Assembly (NCBI RefSeq): GCF_042650125.1
Contig: NZ_JBHSAP010000018.1
Coordinates: 1 to 64,000, forward strand
Source: Salinithrix halophila
GTDB taxonomy: Bacteria > Bacillota > Bacilli > Thermoactinomycetales > DSM-45169
Direction of reading: 5' to 3'
DNA length: 64,000 nt
Made by a program: the position numbers and the translations under genes. The notes under the pieces were generated by a model that saw only the letters and a program-made list of their open reading frames with translations, did not search any database and was not told the origin of the DNA. Below are positions 24,655 through 32,923 of this stretch, piece after piece (positions within the stretch are counted from its first letter, which is position 1; each line of letters starts with the position of its first letter).

Positions 24655-24848
24655 TTATAAGGAAGCTATCTCCTTTTTATCAATTTGGTTAAGTGAGAAG
24701 CCCCTACAGAGATGAATATTACATTTATTATCAAACCTATTAGGTATTCTGTAAACGGGACCAAACTGAGGTTGCTATCTATGTGTTTTATTTTTTGGTA
24801 AGAAAATAATGGCTCTAAACCTATATATACTAGTTTATTAAGATGTAG
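24655..24848 (-). pseudogene. C-terminal fragment of a membrane protein, cut by the IS
   Basis: On the minus strand about 64 codons read from the IS edge to a stop: LNKLVYIGLEPLFSYQKIKH, then a hydrophobic helix (EYLIGLIINVIFISVGASHL) and a basic end. This looks like the last membrane span of a permease-type protein. No matching N-terminal part is found beyond the IS, where a terminator lies within 70 bases, so the rest was deleted. The AT-rich stretch 24450-24650 holds nothing else I can support. Confidence 0.55.
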
Positions 24849-25698
24849 TAGACCTATTTCAAAATAATTGGATAGTTGTTAGACTGGGTGTATGAGTACA
24901 CGACATGATTTAACACCCGAACAAGTGGGATCGGATCAAACCGCTTCTGCCGCCGCGCAAACAAGGTCGGGGACGACCCCGGGCAGATGACAGAAAGACG
25001 ATTAACGGGATCTTGTACGTGCTAAAAACGGGCTGCACGTGGTCGGATATGCCTTCATGCTACAGCTCCCCCGTGACCTGTTGGCGTCGCTTAAACCAGT
25101 GGTCGGAAGATGGAACCTGGGAGCAGATTTGGCAAGCACTCCTGCAACAAATGGAGGAACAGCAGAAACTGGATTGGACCCAAGCCTTTTTAGACGGAAG
25201 CTTTGTGCCCGCGAAAAAAGGGGAGAGAAAATAGGAAAAACCAAGGCGGGGAAGGGATCCAAGGTGATGCTGGTATCGGATGGAAACGGTTTGCCGATAG
25301 GCATCCATGTCACCAGCGCAAAACCCCATGAAATCACTCTGGCAAGACAAATCTTGGAACGGGTTCGGGTTCCACAGGAACGAGGCCGACCACGTAATCG
25401 TCCCATGGAGTTGGTGGCAGATAAAGCTTATGACAGCAGGAACTTCCGCCAGTATTTACGAAAACGGGGAATCAAGCCAACGATCCCGCAAAGAAAACGG
25501 CAAAAACCCAAACGAGGTCGACCCATCCAAGGGGGATCGGCTTATCGCGAGCGCTGGAAAGTCGAGCGCTGTTTCGCATGGATGGATAACTGCCGCCGTT
25601 TGGTCGTTCGTTATGACTTATATGTCCATATGTACAAGGCTTTCTGCTTTGTGGCTCTCATCCTTTGGTCTCTCAAACGTTTTTTGAAATAGGTTCTA
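24849..25698 (+). mobile_element. IS5-family (IS427-like) insertion sequence
   Basis: About 850 bases. Terminal inverted repeats TAGACCTATTTCAAAA at the left and the complement of TAGAACCTATTTCAAAA at the right. It carries a two-frame transposase. Flanks read GTAG and CTAG/GTAA; the exact target duplication is unclear. Confidence 0.8.
24892..25692 (+). pseudogene. IS5-family transposase, orfA/orfB with extra frameshift
   Basis: MSTRHDLTPEQ begins in one frame. An extra base near 24923 then moves the sense to WDRIKPLLPPRKQGRGRPR and on to AFLDGSFVPAKKG, which ends at TAG near 25234. A normal -1 slip at AAAAAAG (25214-25220) would continue into the second frame with RGEKIGKTKAGKG, VADKAYDSRNF and YRERWKVERCFAW, supplying the D, D and E of the DDE site. 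The AAAAAAG slip is the usual programmed shift of this group, but the early extra base is not, so this copy is probably inactive unless that base is a sequencing error. Confidence 0.75.
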
Positions 25699-25767
25699 GT
25701 AAACATTTTGACTTGAAGAACAAAAAATGGGTTGATCCTTTCGAGGGTTAAAGTGCTAGATGAACAC

Positions 25768-25805
25768 AAAGAAGAACCCGCCACTAATTAGGCGGGTTCT
25801 TCTTT
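25768..25805. terminator. Bidirectional terminator, perfect 15-bp arms
   Basis: AAAGAAGAACCCGCC pairs with GGCGGGTTCTTCTTT. It ends the signal peptidase-toxin-immunity operon on the minus strand. Confidence 0.9.
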
Positions 25806-25808
25806 AAT

Positions 25809-26276
25809 TTAAAATGTCCTCGTGTATAACATCTCTAGGAGATCCGAAAAAGAGTCGCAAACATATGTGATTGATTTGCTTGGTTCATCTTCATAGGATA
25901 CTTCCCAATTGATCAAGACAACAGAGGGTTTAGTGGGTTGGTTACGGTAATCAAAGCAGTACCATTTATTTGACCCATCAAAACCAAAGGGAACAAGACC
26001 TTGAGGCAACTCTAGTTCATCTTCTTCATACATGGTTTCATAAACCTCTAGCACATGATCGAGTGATTCTTCCTCCGTACTAGGATTGGATATGATACAA
26101 AGACGATCAAAAGTAAAGAGTTCATTATTAACGTCTAGGTAGGCACTCGGGTTACTGCCTTGGTATTTTTTTACCCACTCAACAAAGTCATCAGGGAATT
26201 TATACCCAACTTTATGTTCAATTGCTTGTATTTCTTCATCTGTAGCGGGTCTTTTTGCTGGATTCCATTTGACCAT
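25809..26276 (-). CDS. SUKH (SMI1/KNR4) immunity protein
   Basis: 155 residues. SUKH features: the helix ATDEEIQAIEHKVGYKFPDDFVEWVKKYQG at the start, a beta core with LVPFGFDGSNKWYCFDYR, and the end SFSDLLEMLY. SUKH proteins bind and block nuclease toxins in polymorphic toxin systems. The gene lies 12 bases downstream of an HNH-nuclease toxin gene on the same strand, with AAGGAGG before its ATG that overlaps the end of the toxin gene. That makes it the cognate immunity protein by position. A terminator follows directly. Confidence 0.9.
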   Translation of the reverse strand: MVKWNPAKRPATDEEIQAIEHKVGYKFPDDFVEWVKKYQGSNPSAYLDVNNELFTFDRLCIISNPSTEEESLDHVLEVYETMYEEDELELPQGLVPFGFDGSNKWYCFDYRNQPTKPSVVLINWEVSYEDEPSKSITYVCDSFSDLLEMLYTRTF

Positions 26277-26288
26277 GAAAATACCTCC

Positions 26289-27641
26289 TTATTTATTACC
26301 ATAGTCTGTTCCCCAAAGTTTGTGGCCTCCGGTATGAGGATATCCTTTTTGATGGACCGTGGAAGGTATTAATTGCATTCTTCCTGTTTCTTGATGATGG
26401 TGCCAAGTATACTTTCCAATCTTATATTTTCCTGACTTGATATCCTCTTTAATTTGATCACGTTCCTCTTCTGGGAAATTTCTGTAGAATCGATCTTTAA
26501 AAGATGGGTATTTATTCAATATTTCGCGCAATACTTGAGTAGATTGCGCAGTTTGTGTCTGACTTGCACCATGAATCTTATCTGGAGGTAGGTGGACTTC
26601 TGTTTTCACCCAATGAGAGAAATCCGGAAAACCATCACCGTCAAAAGGAATACCTTTTTTATTGGTTTTCCCAGCATATTTACTACTTAGTATATTGACC
26701 TTTTGACCATTAGGCAATACAGCAACCTTGATTTTTTCCCCTTTACTATTGGTTCCATCTTCAACGCCAAAATTCCTATCTGGAATAGAATACTTAGGCT
26801 TTGTTGGCCTGGAGCTACTAGTATTCTCGCACGAATTTTTCCCTTTAGCACAGGCCAATCCGTGTACAAAATCCAATACGTTTTTATCGGCGGCTTTTGA
26901 AGCTTTCCCTGCTTTTGCTGGGGTTGGAAGGCCTGTGATTAACCTGAATATTCGATTGGGGACACGGAGTTTTTCACCTGATTCCGAGTCCTTACCTGTC
27001 CACCAAGCTTTTAGGTCATTCCATCCAATGCCTTCAGCCAATAAAGCACCGGTATTTCCAACAGGATCTTGCTTAAAATCATCCCAGCGTTGCTTGAGGT
27101 ATGAACCCTTCCGTTTTAAGTATCCGCCAGGGTCATTTATTAACTGATCCCATTGTTCCTGGTAGTTAACGTTTGTTAAGTCATACCAGGATTCTTTAAG
27201 ATCATCCCAACCGATAACGTCTTTAAAATATCCTTTAGGATCATCTACTAAATCGCGAATATCTTTGTTTATATCATCCTGGTTCACACATGCCCAATAC
27301 TCCAAAACCCCTCGAGATCTTGCGCATAAGATATAATCTTTATATTCTTTGTATTTCTGTTTAATCTCATCTGTCCATGAAGGAGGAGGTTGGTCTGGTG
27401 AAGGGCCTGGCTTCTTAGTCGGATGGGCAGAGTTGGGCTCGCTACTCGATTGATTTAGAGAACCTGAACTTTTCCCATTGATGGCGTTTTCGATCGCTGT
27501 GTGAATCTGCTCCTTCACTTCATCGCCTGTAACCACGTTGTACAGGATCGTAGCCAGGAGCATTGCTGCTGCGAGAATGATGACATATTCAACAGTGGAG
27601 GAGCCCCGTCGATTGAATAGATGCCGAAATGGATTGTTCAT
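26289..27641 (-). CDS. Polymorphic toxin: Flp-pilin-like N-terminus, HNH (WHH-type) nuclease C-terminus
   Basis: 450 residues. Residues 1-12 are basic (NNPFRHLFNRRG), then SSTVEYVIILAAAMLLA: a prepilin-like Gly, then Glu at +5 and Tyr at +6, and a single hydrophobic helix, as in Flp/TadE-type pilins. A Pro/Ser-rich linker follows, then a repetitive Trp/Asp-rich middle (DDPKGYFKDVIGWDDLKESW and two similar units). The C-terminal ~100 residues hold GFPDFSHWV and the nuclease motif TWHHHQETGRMQLIP...HTGGHKLWG, an HNH/Endo VII-type WHH domain. The likely role is export to the surface by its pilin-like signal and killing of competitors by cutting nucleic acid. The immunity gene follows. Weak ribosome site (GTGAGG); translation is probably coupled to the upstream gene. 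Confidence 0.85.
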   Translation of the reverse strand: MNNPFRHLFNRRGSSTVEYVIILAAAMLLATILYNVVTGDEVKEQIHTAIENAINGKSSGSLNQSSSEPNSAHPTKKPGPSPDQPPPSWTDEIKQKYKEYKDYILCARSRGVLEYWACVNQDDINKDIRDLVDDPKGYFKDVIGWDDLKESWYDLTNVNYQEQWDQLINDPGGYLKRKGSYLKQRWDDFKQDPVGNTGALLAEGIGWNDLKAWWTGKDSESGEKLRVPNRIFRLITGLPTPAKAGKASKAADKNVLDFVHGLACAKGKNSCENTSSSRPTKPKYSIPDRNFGVEDGTNSKGEKIKVAVLPNGQKVNILSSKYAGKTNKKGIPFDGDGFPDFSHWVKTEVHLPPDKIHGASQTQTAQSTQVLREILNKYPSFKDRFYRNFPEEERDQIKEDIKSGKYKIGKYTWHHHQETGRMQLIPSTVHQKGYPHTGGHKLWGTDYGNK

Positions 27642-27650
27642 CTTAAAGCC

Positions 27651-28286
27651 TCACGCATACAGAATCCCAGCGATGATAAACAAAACGAGGAAGAATGAGA
27701 CGGGAACGGTTACGACAGAGGCAAATCCTTTCCATGATGAAAACTGATGAACTTCACCCAGCGCTTTGGATAGCACCACAAGATGCCAAAACACAAAGAC
27801 GAATTCCAGAAGGGCTAACAGAAAATAAAAGAGGGTCAAGATGAAGCTGTTATCCATCACGGGTGTGGTTGAAGTAAACATATCTCGTCCATAAATCAAT
27901 AATTGCGGAAACCAGATAAGACCTTTTACCACATAGGGAATAGCGGCCCAAGCAACAGCCAACCTTGTTTCATGGAAAGTGGCTGTTCCCCCAAACAGTC
28001 GACCAAGCCCAAAGCAAATGGTACTGGCAACAAACCAACCGATGATTCCAATCATCGGGCCAAAAATAAAGGTGATGAAGAAAATAAAAAACAGTGGGCT
28101 CGAATCTCCCCAACTTCTGTTCGACATATAATCTAGAATCATGATGATACCAAAAAGGATTGCCAAGACGATCGGCATTTTTGAAGGGGTACGAACCAAA
28201 TCGCGGATGGTCTCCTTCGGGCGGATCCATATCGAGAGCCAAGGGTTAGAGGGATCATTTGCATCATTGCTGTAATAAGGGTTCAT
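27651..28286 (-). CDS. YIP1-family membrane protein
   Basis: 211 residues from the ATG at 28286, which has AGGAGG 7 bases upstream. A cytoplasmic start NPYYSNDANDPSNPWLSIWI then RPKETIRDLVRTPSKMPIVLAI is the common opening of bacterial Yip1-domain proteins, and five or so membrane helices follow. The role of these proteins is not known. In eukaryotes Yip1 acts in vesicle traffic. Here it lies between signal peptidase I and the pilin-like toxin, separated by 21 and 9 bases, so a part in membrane placement or assembly of the toxin is inferred. Confidence 0.85.
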   Translation of the reverse strand: MNPYYSNDANDPSNPWLSIWIRPKETIRDLVRTPSKMPIVLAILFGIIMILDYMSNRSWGDSSPLFFIFFITFIFGPMIGIIGWFVASTICFGLGRLFGGTATFHETRLAVAWAAIPYVVKGLIWFPQLLIYGRDMFTSTTPVMDNSFILTLFYFLLALLEFVFVFWHLVVLSKALGEVHQFSSWKGFASVVTVPVSFFLVLFIIAGILYA

Positions 28287-28307
28287 CAAAAAACCTCCTA
28301 AATGTGT

Positions 28308-28784
28308 TTACTCATAGCTGACGATCTTTCCTCGGATGTCTTGCGTAGGGACGGCCCCAAATTGACGGCTATCCACGCTGTCTACCCGATGGTCTCCAAG
28401 GACGAATACATGACCTTTGGGCACCTGATAGGGACCGAAATCATCGGTTTTCCCCGTTTTCGTTTGGTACGGTTCGTCCAGTTCCTCACCATCGATGAAG
28501 ACTTTTCCACTATGTATGCGGATGGTTTCCCCTTCCATGGCAATCACTCTTTTCACATAGGTGAGTTGCTCTGGCTCATGGTAAAAAACAATAATATCCC
28601 CACGGTTAGGCTGTAGTGGTCCCCTTTCCATTAAGTAAGTCCGTTCATTACGAAGAGAAGGGCTCATGCTGTTACCAATAATCGTGTAAAACTGATAAAA
28701 ACGGAAAAAGAGAACAACAAAAAAAAGGACCAAGGCCATTATGCAAAGTCCGATAATCAAGATACGTTTTTTATCGACTACCAA
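28308..28784 (-). CDS. lepB: Signal peptidase I
   Basis: 158 residues, short Gram-positive type with one N-terminal membrane anchor. The nucleophile Ser is in GNSMSPSL, the general base Lys in YVKRVIAMEGE, and the closing box is GDHRVDSVDSRQFG. The start is TTG, 8 bases after AAAGGAGG. It heads an operon with the YIP1 and toxin genes, which suggests a dedicated processing enzyme rather than the housekeeping copy. Promoter at 28825-28853. Confidence 0.92.
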   Translation of the reverse strand: MVVDKKRILIIGLCIMALVLFFVVLFFRFYQFYTIIGNSMSPSLRNERTYLMERGPLQPNRGDIIVFYHEPEQLTYVKRVIAMEGETIRIHSGKVFIDGEELDEPYQTKTGKTDDFGPYQVPKGHVFVLGDHRVDSVDSRQFGAVPTQDIRGKIVSYE

Positions 28785-28824
28785 ATAATCTCCCTCCTTT
28801 CATTTGGTAACAACTGTACACCTA

Positions 28825-28853
28825 CTTTTATTACAGTGCATTCTTCTAGTCAA
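28825..28853 (-). promoter_or_regulatory. Probable promoter of the lepB-YIP1-toxin-immunity operon
   Basis: On the minus strand TTGACT (28853-28848), a 17-base spacer, then TAAAAG (28830-28825). The -10 is weak. Confidence 0.5.
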
Positions 28854-29319
28854 TAGGACTTAAAGTATATTTTAAGAACCGGATTGACTATTATTTATAT
28901 AATACTGGGTATATGGAAAGAAAATGGAATAAAATAGGGGGTATATTTTTGGGGGGAATCGGATTATTTGTAGTTATGAAGAAAAATGAGTGGGTTTCCC
29001 GTTACATAGAAACTAGATCGAGAGACTATCAGATAAATGCTCTTTTTAAAACTGAAACACAAACACTACCACCCACAGTAAGCAATAGGAGCTAGCCTAT
29101 GGTGAAAAAACCTGATTTAGCTGCCTAGCTAAGGCAAGGGGCGTCGGATGCCCCCTCTCGATGCTTACTGAAATAGAGGTGGTAGATATACCTGATTTTG
29201 TTAGTGTTTAATGGAGTAGTTTCCTTATGTGTAAATTATTAATGAAAAGTGCGTATACGTTCCCTATAATAAAAGAGGGAATGAAGAGTGCCTATTTGAT
29301 TAAATTTGAGGGGATAAAT
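28854..29319. other. Intergenic stretch, no assignable gene
   Basis: AT-rich. A 60-codon frame at 28913-29095 has no ribosome site. Around 29120-29165 a GGGGCG/GCCCC stem occurs. Nothing else is supportable. Confidence 0.4.
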
Positions 29320-29811
29320 ATGAGCGATTGCCTGGTAAACGAAACATTAACTGCTCTGAAGAAAAGATTAGTTAACCAAGAAATCGAGGTTCAAGGAGAA
29401 AGAGGATTTTTGTACAAAGTTGAGTTCGAGTTTAACCCTCCTGCTTCAGATTCGAAAATACGGGAGTTTGAGAAAAACAATAATATTACACTCCCTGTGG
29501 ATTACAAACAATTTTTGCTTATGCATAATGGCGCAGTTTTATTTGAACCCTGGTTTGGGGGAGGGTTTGAGTTACACAGTTTGTGGAGAATAATCGATTC
29601 TAAATTAGAAGGCATGCCAGAAGAATGGTTTCCGATTGGTTATCAGGATGGAGGTCAACTGTTCATTGATACCTCTGTGGCTAATGAGAATTATCTTATT
29701 TGGTTGGATTCTAGTATTTTAGAGGATGCCAAGTACCTTAACATGAATTTTGAAGCGTGGTTAGACCGATTTGTCGTAGCACAGGGAGCGAAATTTTGGG
29801 AATGGGAGTGA
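29320..29811 (+). CDS. SUKH (SMI1/KNR4)-family protein, orphan immunity protein
   Basis: 163 residues from the ATG at 29320, which follows GAGGGG; the frame is open 31 codons further upstream without a ribosome site. The SUKH core is complete: IREFEKNNNITLPVDYKQFLL, then NGAVLFEPWFGGGFEL and WFPIGYQDGGQLF, ending FVVAQGAKFWEWE. It is closely related to the 3' part of the gene at 15182 and more distantly to the one at 25809. No toxin gene is beside it, so it may be spare immunity from the neighbouring toxin island. Confidence 0.85.
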   Translation: MSDCLVNETLTALKKRLVNQEIEVQGERGFLYKVEFEFNPPASDSKIREFEKNNNITLPVDYKQFLLMHNGAVLFEPWFGGGFELHSLWRIIDSKLEGMPEEWFPIGYQDGGQLFIDTSVANENYLIWLDSSILEDAKYLNMNFEAWLDRFVVAQGAKFWEWE

Positions 29812-29829
29812 TAATGGGCTTGACTAAAT

Positions 29830-30235
29830 GAAGCAAGGTTGGGAAAAGACCGGGGATATTTCGAGCTCCGTCGCGATCAGGCAAGCTCCGGGCGGGAGCA
29901 CTTCATCCATTGGTACCGGGTTCACGCCCAGCCTTGGCTGACGCGAAAGGTGGACCTTTGGAAATGCCGCCTGGGAGTGCATCCAACCGAGATCCCTGTC
30001 ATGGATCTTGGATACCGTTGGGGCTCTTGCGGCCTCTTCGGGAAACTTTAATTTCCACTGGCGAACGATTTTACTCCCAGCATCCATCGTGGAATATATC
30101 GTTGCACACGAATTAGCTCACCTGCATGAGCCTCATCATACGCCGAGGTTTTGGGAGTACCTAGGTCGCGCGATGCCGGATTATTTAAGTCATAAACAAT
30201 GGCTGGCACAGCATGGTATGGCATATGGGTTGTAG
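29830..30235 (+). pseudogene. YgjP-like (M48-related) metallopeptidase, frameshifted
   Basis: First frame: REHFIHWYRVHAQPWLTRK then VMDLGYRWGSCGLFGK and a stop. Second frame: GNFNFHWRTILLPASIVEY then IVAHELAHLHEPHHTPRFWEYLG to the end. The zinc site HELAH with a following H and the RWGSC...NFNW block identify the YgjP/DUF45 family. One small frameshift near 30037 separates the parts, and the N-terminal portion is missing. Confidence 0.75.
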
Positions 30236-30277
30236 AGAAGGATGGAAAAGAAAGTTTTTGAGCTTTTTTCGAATAGC

Positions 30278-30318
30278 AACAAAGCAGAGCCCATGTGAAA
30301 AAAGGGCTCTGCTTTGTT
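30278..30318. terminator. Bidirectional terminator
   Basis: AACAAAGCAGAGCCC pairs with GGGCTCTGCTTTGTT, perfect 15-bp arms. Confidence 0.85.
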
Positions 30319-30341
30319 TGCGAATATACAACTTCTGTAAA

Positions 30342-30545
30342 TTAAATTCCCTCCACCCGGATCACTATGTCTGACGTATTTACAATTAGTTGAAGAGATG
30401 ATTGTTCTTCATGGTTGTAAAATAAGCAGATGCTGGTAGCTGAGAGGTAAGCACCGTGATGAGGGTGAAAATCAGGCCCTTTCTTCGTTTCTGCAATAGA
30501 AATTTCCCTCCTCTTGATCTGGTCCTTATTCGTTAATCCCACCAA
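30342..30545 (-). CDS. Short hypothetical frame downstream of tetR (uncertain)
   Basis: Up to 67 codons from a TTG overlapping the tetR end by 20 bases. AGGAGGG lies inside the frame before an ATT. The sequence KKGPDFHPHHGAYLSATSICL then LQLIVNTSDIVIRVEGI looks like protein. It may be the tail of a lost gene or a small gene with a non-standard start. Confidence 0.25.
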   Translation of the reverse strand: MVGLTNKDQIKRREISIAETKKGPDFHPHHGAYLSATSICLFYNHEEQSSLQLIVNTSDIVIRVEGI

Positions 30546-31089
30546 TAAATATTTCTATCGTGCGACGAAAAACCTCTTGCCGTTTTTGGACGCTGTCTCG
30601 ATTTGTATGGATTTCTAAGCCTGTAAAAATTGCAGTGGCGATGGCACTCACTTGTTTAACATCGGAAACGTTCCACTCTTTATTTTGATTTCCTTTTACA
30701 ATAATGTTTTCAATGATGGATATATATCTGTCGCTTAATTCGTTCATTTTCTCTTGAATAGCTGGGGAATGGTTGGGTTGTGAGTAAAATTCAGCAAAAG
30801 CTCTATTCAATGGGTGATGAGCGTCTCTTACAGCAGAGAAATTGGCTAGCCCCAGTAATTGATCACGAGCGGTTTTGTATTTTTGTTGTTCTTTCTTCCA
30901 GCTTTCTTCCCAAGCTTTGTCATCTTCCTCAATTACATGAAGAAATAAATCCTCTTTACTTTTAAAATGATAATAGACGTTTCCTTTACTGCTGTTTGAG
31001 GCTTTTACGATATCGGCCATGGAAGTATCTTTATATCCTTTTTCAGCAAAGAGCTGTCGAGCTGCTTGGATGATCTTATTTTCTTTCAT
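30526..31089 (-). CDS. TetR-family transcriptional regulator
   Basis: 187 residues from the ATG at 31089, which follows AAGGAGTG. HTH: KIIQAARQLFAEKGYKDTSM then IVKASNSSKGNVYYHFKSKEDL, typical of the QacR/AcrR group that controls drug pumps. It is divergent from the MFS gene at 31306. A perfect ACCGACCGGTCGGT palindrome lies in its promoter spacer, so it represses itself and probably the pump until a drug binds. Confidence 0.92.
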   Translation of the reverse strand: MKENKIIQAARQLFAEKGYKDTSMADIVKASNSSKGNVYYHFKSKEDLFLHVIEEDDKAWEESWKKEQQKYKTARDQLLGLANFSAVRDAHHPLNRAFAEFYSQPNHSPAIQEKMNELSDRYISIIENIIVKGNQNKEWNVSDVKQVSAIATAIFTGLEIHTNRDSVQKRQEVFRRTIEIFIGGINE

Positions 31090-31130
31090 GGATTGTCCAC
31101 TCCTTGACATCGATTGGGGAATCCATTAGC

Positions 31131-31160
31131 ATTATATACCGACCGGTCGGTCTGTGTAAA
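31131..31160 (-). promoter_or_regulatory. tetR promoter with TetR-type operator
   Basis: On the minus strand TTTACA (31160-31155), an 18-base spacer, then TATAAT (31136-31131). The spacer holds the perfect 14-bp palindrome ACCGACCGGTCGGT (31138-31151). Confidence 0.8.
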
Positions 31161-31305
31161 GGGCTAAGAGCATATGACAGAAAAAGGGGTGGGGGCCATC
31201 ATGCCTCTCCCGTAGATTCCGTTTATCAGGCGAATCGAGTCGTATCGGGTTTATTCATGGGCTTCGTAATTATAGGTAGTGTCAACAAAAGGAGAGGAGA
31301 GACCT

Positions 31306-32850
31306 ATGAAAAGCAGTAAAGGTTTCACGTTAGATGAAGGGACTGCTATAGAGGGTACTTATCCAAAGGCCGGAAAGAAAGAATGGATCGGTTTGGTGGT
31401 TCTCACCTTGCCAACCTTGCTACTAGCCATTGATGTTACGGTGCTGCATCTGGCACTTCCGCATTTGGTTGCCGATTTACAGGCGAATAGCACCGAGCAG
31501 CTATGGATATTGGATATCTACGCATTTATGATAGCTGGATTTTTGGTGACAATGGGAACATTGGGCGACCGTATTGGTCGAAGGCGGCTTTTAATGATTG
31601 GGGCGAGCGCATTTGGGATTGCCTCAGTCGCGGCGGCTTTTTCCGTTAGCCCGGGGATGCTTATTGCGACCCGAGCCTTTCTTGGTATTGCGGGGGCGAC
31701 CTTAATGCCTTCTACCTTGTCTCTCATTCGCAATATGTTTAAAGACCCGAAGCAGCGCGCCGTTGGGATCAGTGTTTGGGTAATGTGCTTCACGGTAGGG
31801 GCTGCTATCGGACCGGTGGTAGGCGGTTTGATTTTGGAATATTATTGGTGGGGATCGGTCTTCCTGCTCGGTGTGCCAATCATGTTGCTATTGCTCATAA
31901 CAGCTCCATTCCTGCTACCCGAGTATCGGAATGATCAGGCCGGAAAACTTGATCTATTGAGCGTGCTACTGTCTCTCGGTGCTATGCTTCCCTTTATCTA
32001 TGCGGTGAAGCAAATGGCTAGATATGGACTTGAATGGACGACATTTTTATCCCTAGTCGTTGGGGTGCTACTGGGATGGCTCTTCGTTCGCCGACAGGGT
32101 AAGTTGAGTGATCCGTTATTGGACATTCGTTTATTTCGTAATCCCGCTTTTAGCGGTGCGCTGGTGATGCTGCTTATTGATACGATGGTGTTCGGTGCTT
32201 TCTTTCTATTCTTTGCTCAATATTTGCAAATGGTGAAGGAGTTCTCTCCGTTTCAAGCCGGCTTATTAATGCTTCCCGGTTCGGTCGGTTCCATTATTGG
32301 ATCCCTGATGACACCATGGCTTGCGCGCTGTTATCAGCCTCGCTATGTGATAAGCTTCGGGTTAGTCATCGCTAGTTCCGCGCTCTTGTTACTAGGCCAA
32401 ATTGGTCCGGATACGAGTCTGGCTTTTCTAACAACAGTAACCTTATTTCTTACCCTCGGATCTGCCCCCATGATGGTCTTGTTGACGGACTTGATCATCG
32501 GTTTAGTTCCACCGGAGAAAGCAGGATCCGCTTCGTCACTATCGGAGACAAGCAGCGAGTTGGGAATGGCACTCGGTGTTGCAACAATTGGGAGCATAGG
32601 CATGGTCATGTACCGTATTCGGATGGAAGTGCCATCCGGTGTACCGCCTGAAGTTGCTGCCGTAGTCGAAGATAATCTAGCAGGTGCAGCATCCGTTGCC
32701 GATCAGATTCCGGATCATCTACGGGAAGAGGTCATCCGGGCCGCCCAGTTGTCCTTTACCGACGGATTTAATATCGCTTCCATCGTTAGTGCCGTTATCA
32801 TTGCTTTGATTGCTATGATTGCTTTTAAGCAGTTTCGGGGGAAGGGGTAA
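31306..32850 (+). CDS. MFS efflux pump, DHA2 family (SmvA/QacA-like, 14 TM)
   Basis: 514 residues from the ATG at 31306 after GGAGAGGAGAG. TM1 holds the DHA2 motif LLAIDVTVLHLALPHL. Next come WILDIYAFMIAGFLV, motif A GTLGDRIGRRRLLMIG, and motif C VGAAIGPVVGGLIL. Such proton-driven pumps export quaternary ammonium and other cationic drugs. Divergent from its likely repressor. Confidence 0.9.
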   Translation: MKSSKGFTLDEGTAIEGTYPKAGKKEWIGLVVLTLPTLLLAIDVTVLHLALPHLVADLQANSTEQLWILDIYAFMIAGFLVTMGTLGDRIGRRRLLMIGASAFGIASVAAAFSVSPGMLIATRAFLGIAGATLMPSTLSLIRNMFKDPKQRAVGISVWVMCFTVGAAIGPVVGGLILEYYWWGSVFLLGVPIMLLLLITAPFLLPEYRNDQAGKLDLLSVLLSLGAMLPFIYAVKQMARYGLEWTTFLSLVVGVLLGWLFVRRQGKLSDPLLDIRLFRNPAFSGALVMLLIDTMVFGAFFLFFAQYLQMVKEFSPFQAGLLMLPGSVGSIIGSLMTPWLARCYQPRYVISFGLVIASSALLLLGQIGPDTSLAFLTTVTLFLTLGSAPMMVLLTDLIIGLVPPEKAGSASSLSETSSELGMALGVATIGSIGMVMYRIRMEVPSGVPPEVAAVVEDNLAGAASVADQIPDHLREEVIRAAQLSFTDGFNIASIVSAVIIALIAMIAFKQFRGKG

Positions 32851-32923
32851 AATTGCCGATCATATTGGAACATACCAACTCTGCTTCATGGTAACTCAGG
32901 GGCAGACGACCATCATACTTTTA

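Noticed and set aside
28913..29095. 60-codon frame MERKWNKIGGIFLGG...
   Set aside because: No ribosome site, and it starts a few bases from promoter-like AT sequence; composition alone does not support it.
8250..31285. Short shared words GGTAGTGTCAAC at 8249 and 31273 as an IS end
   Set aside because: The match is only about 12 bases and no inverted partner or transposase remnant is beside either one.
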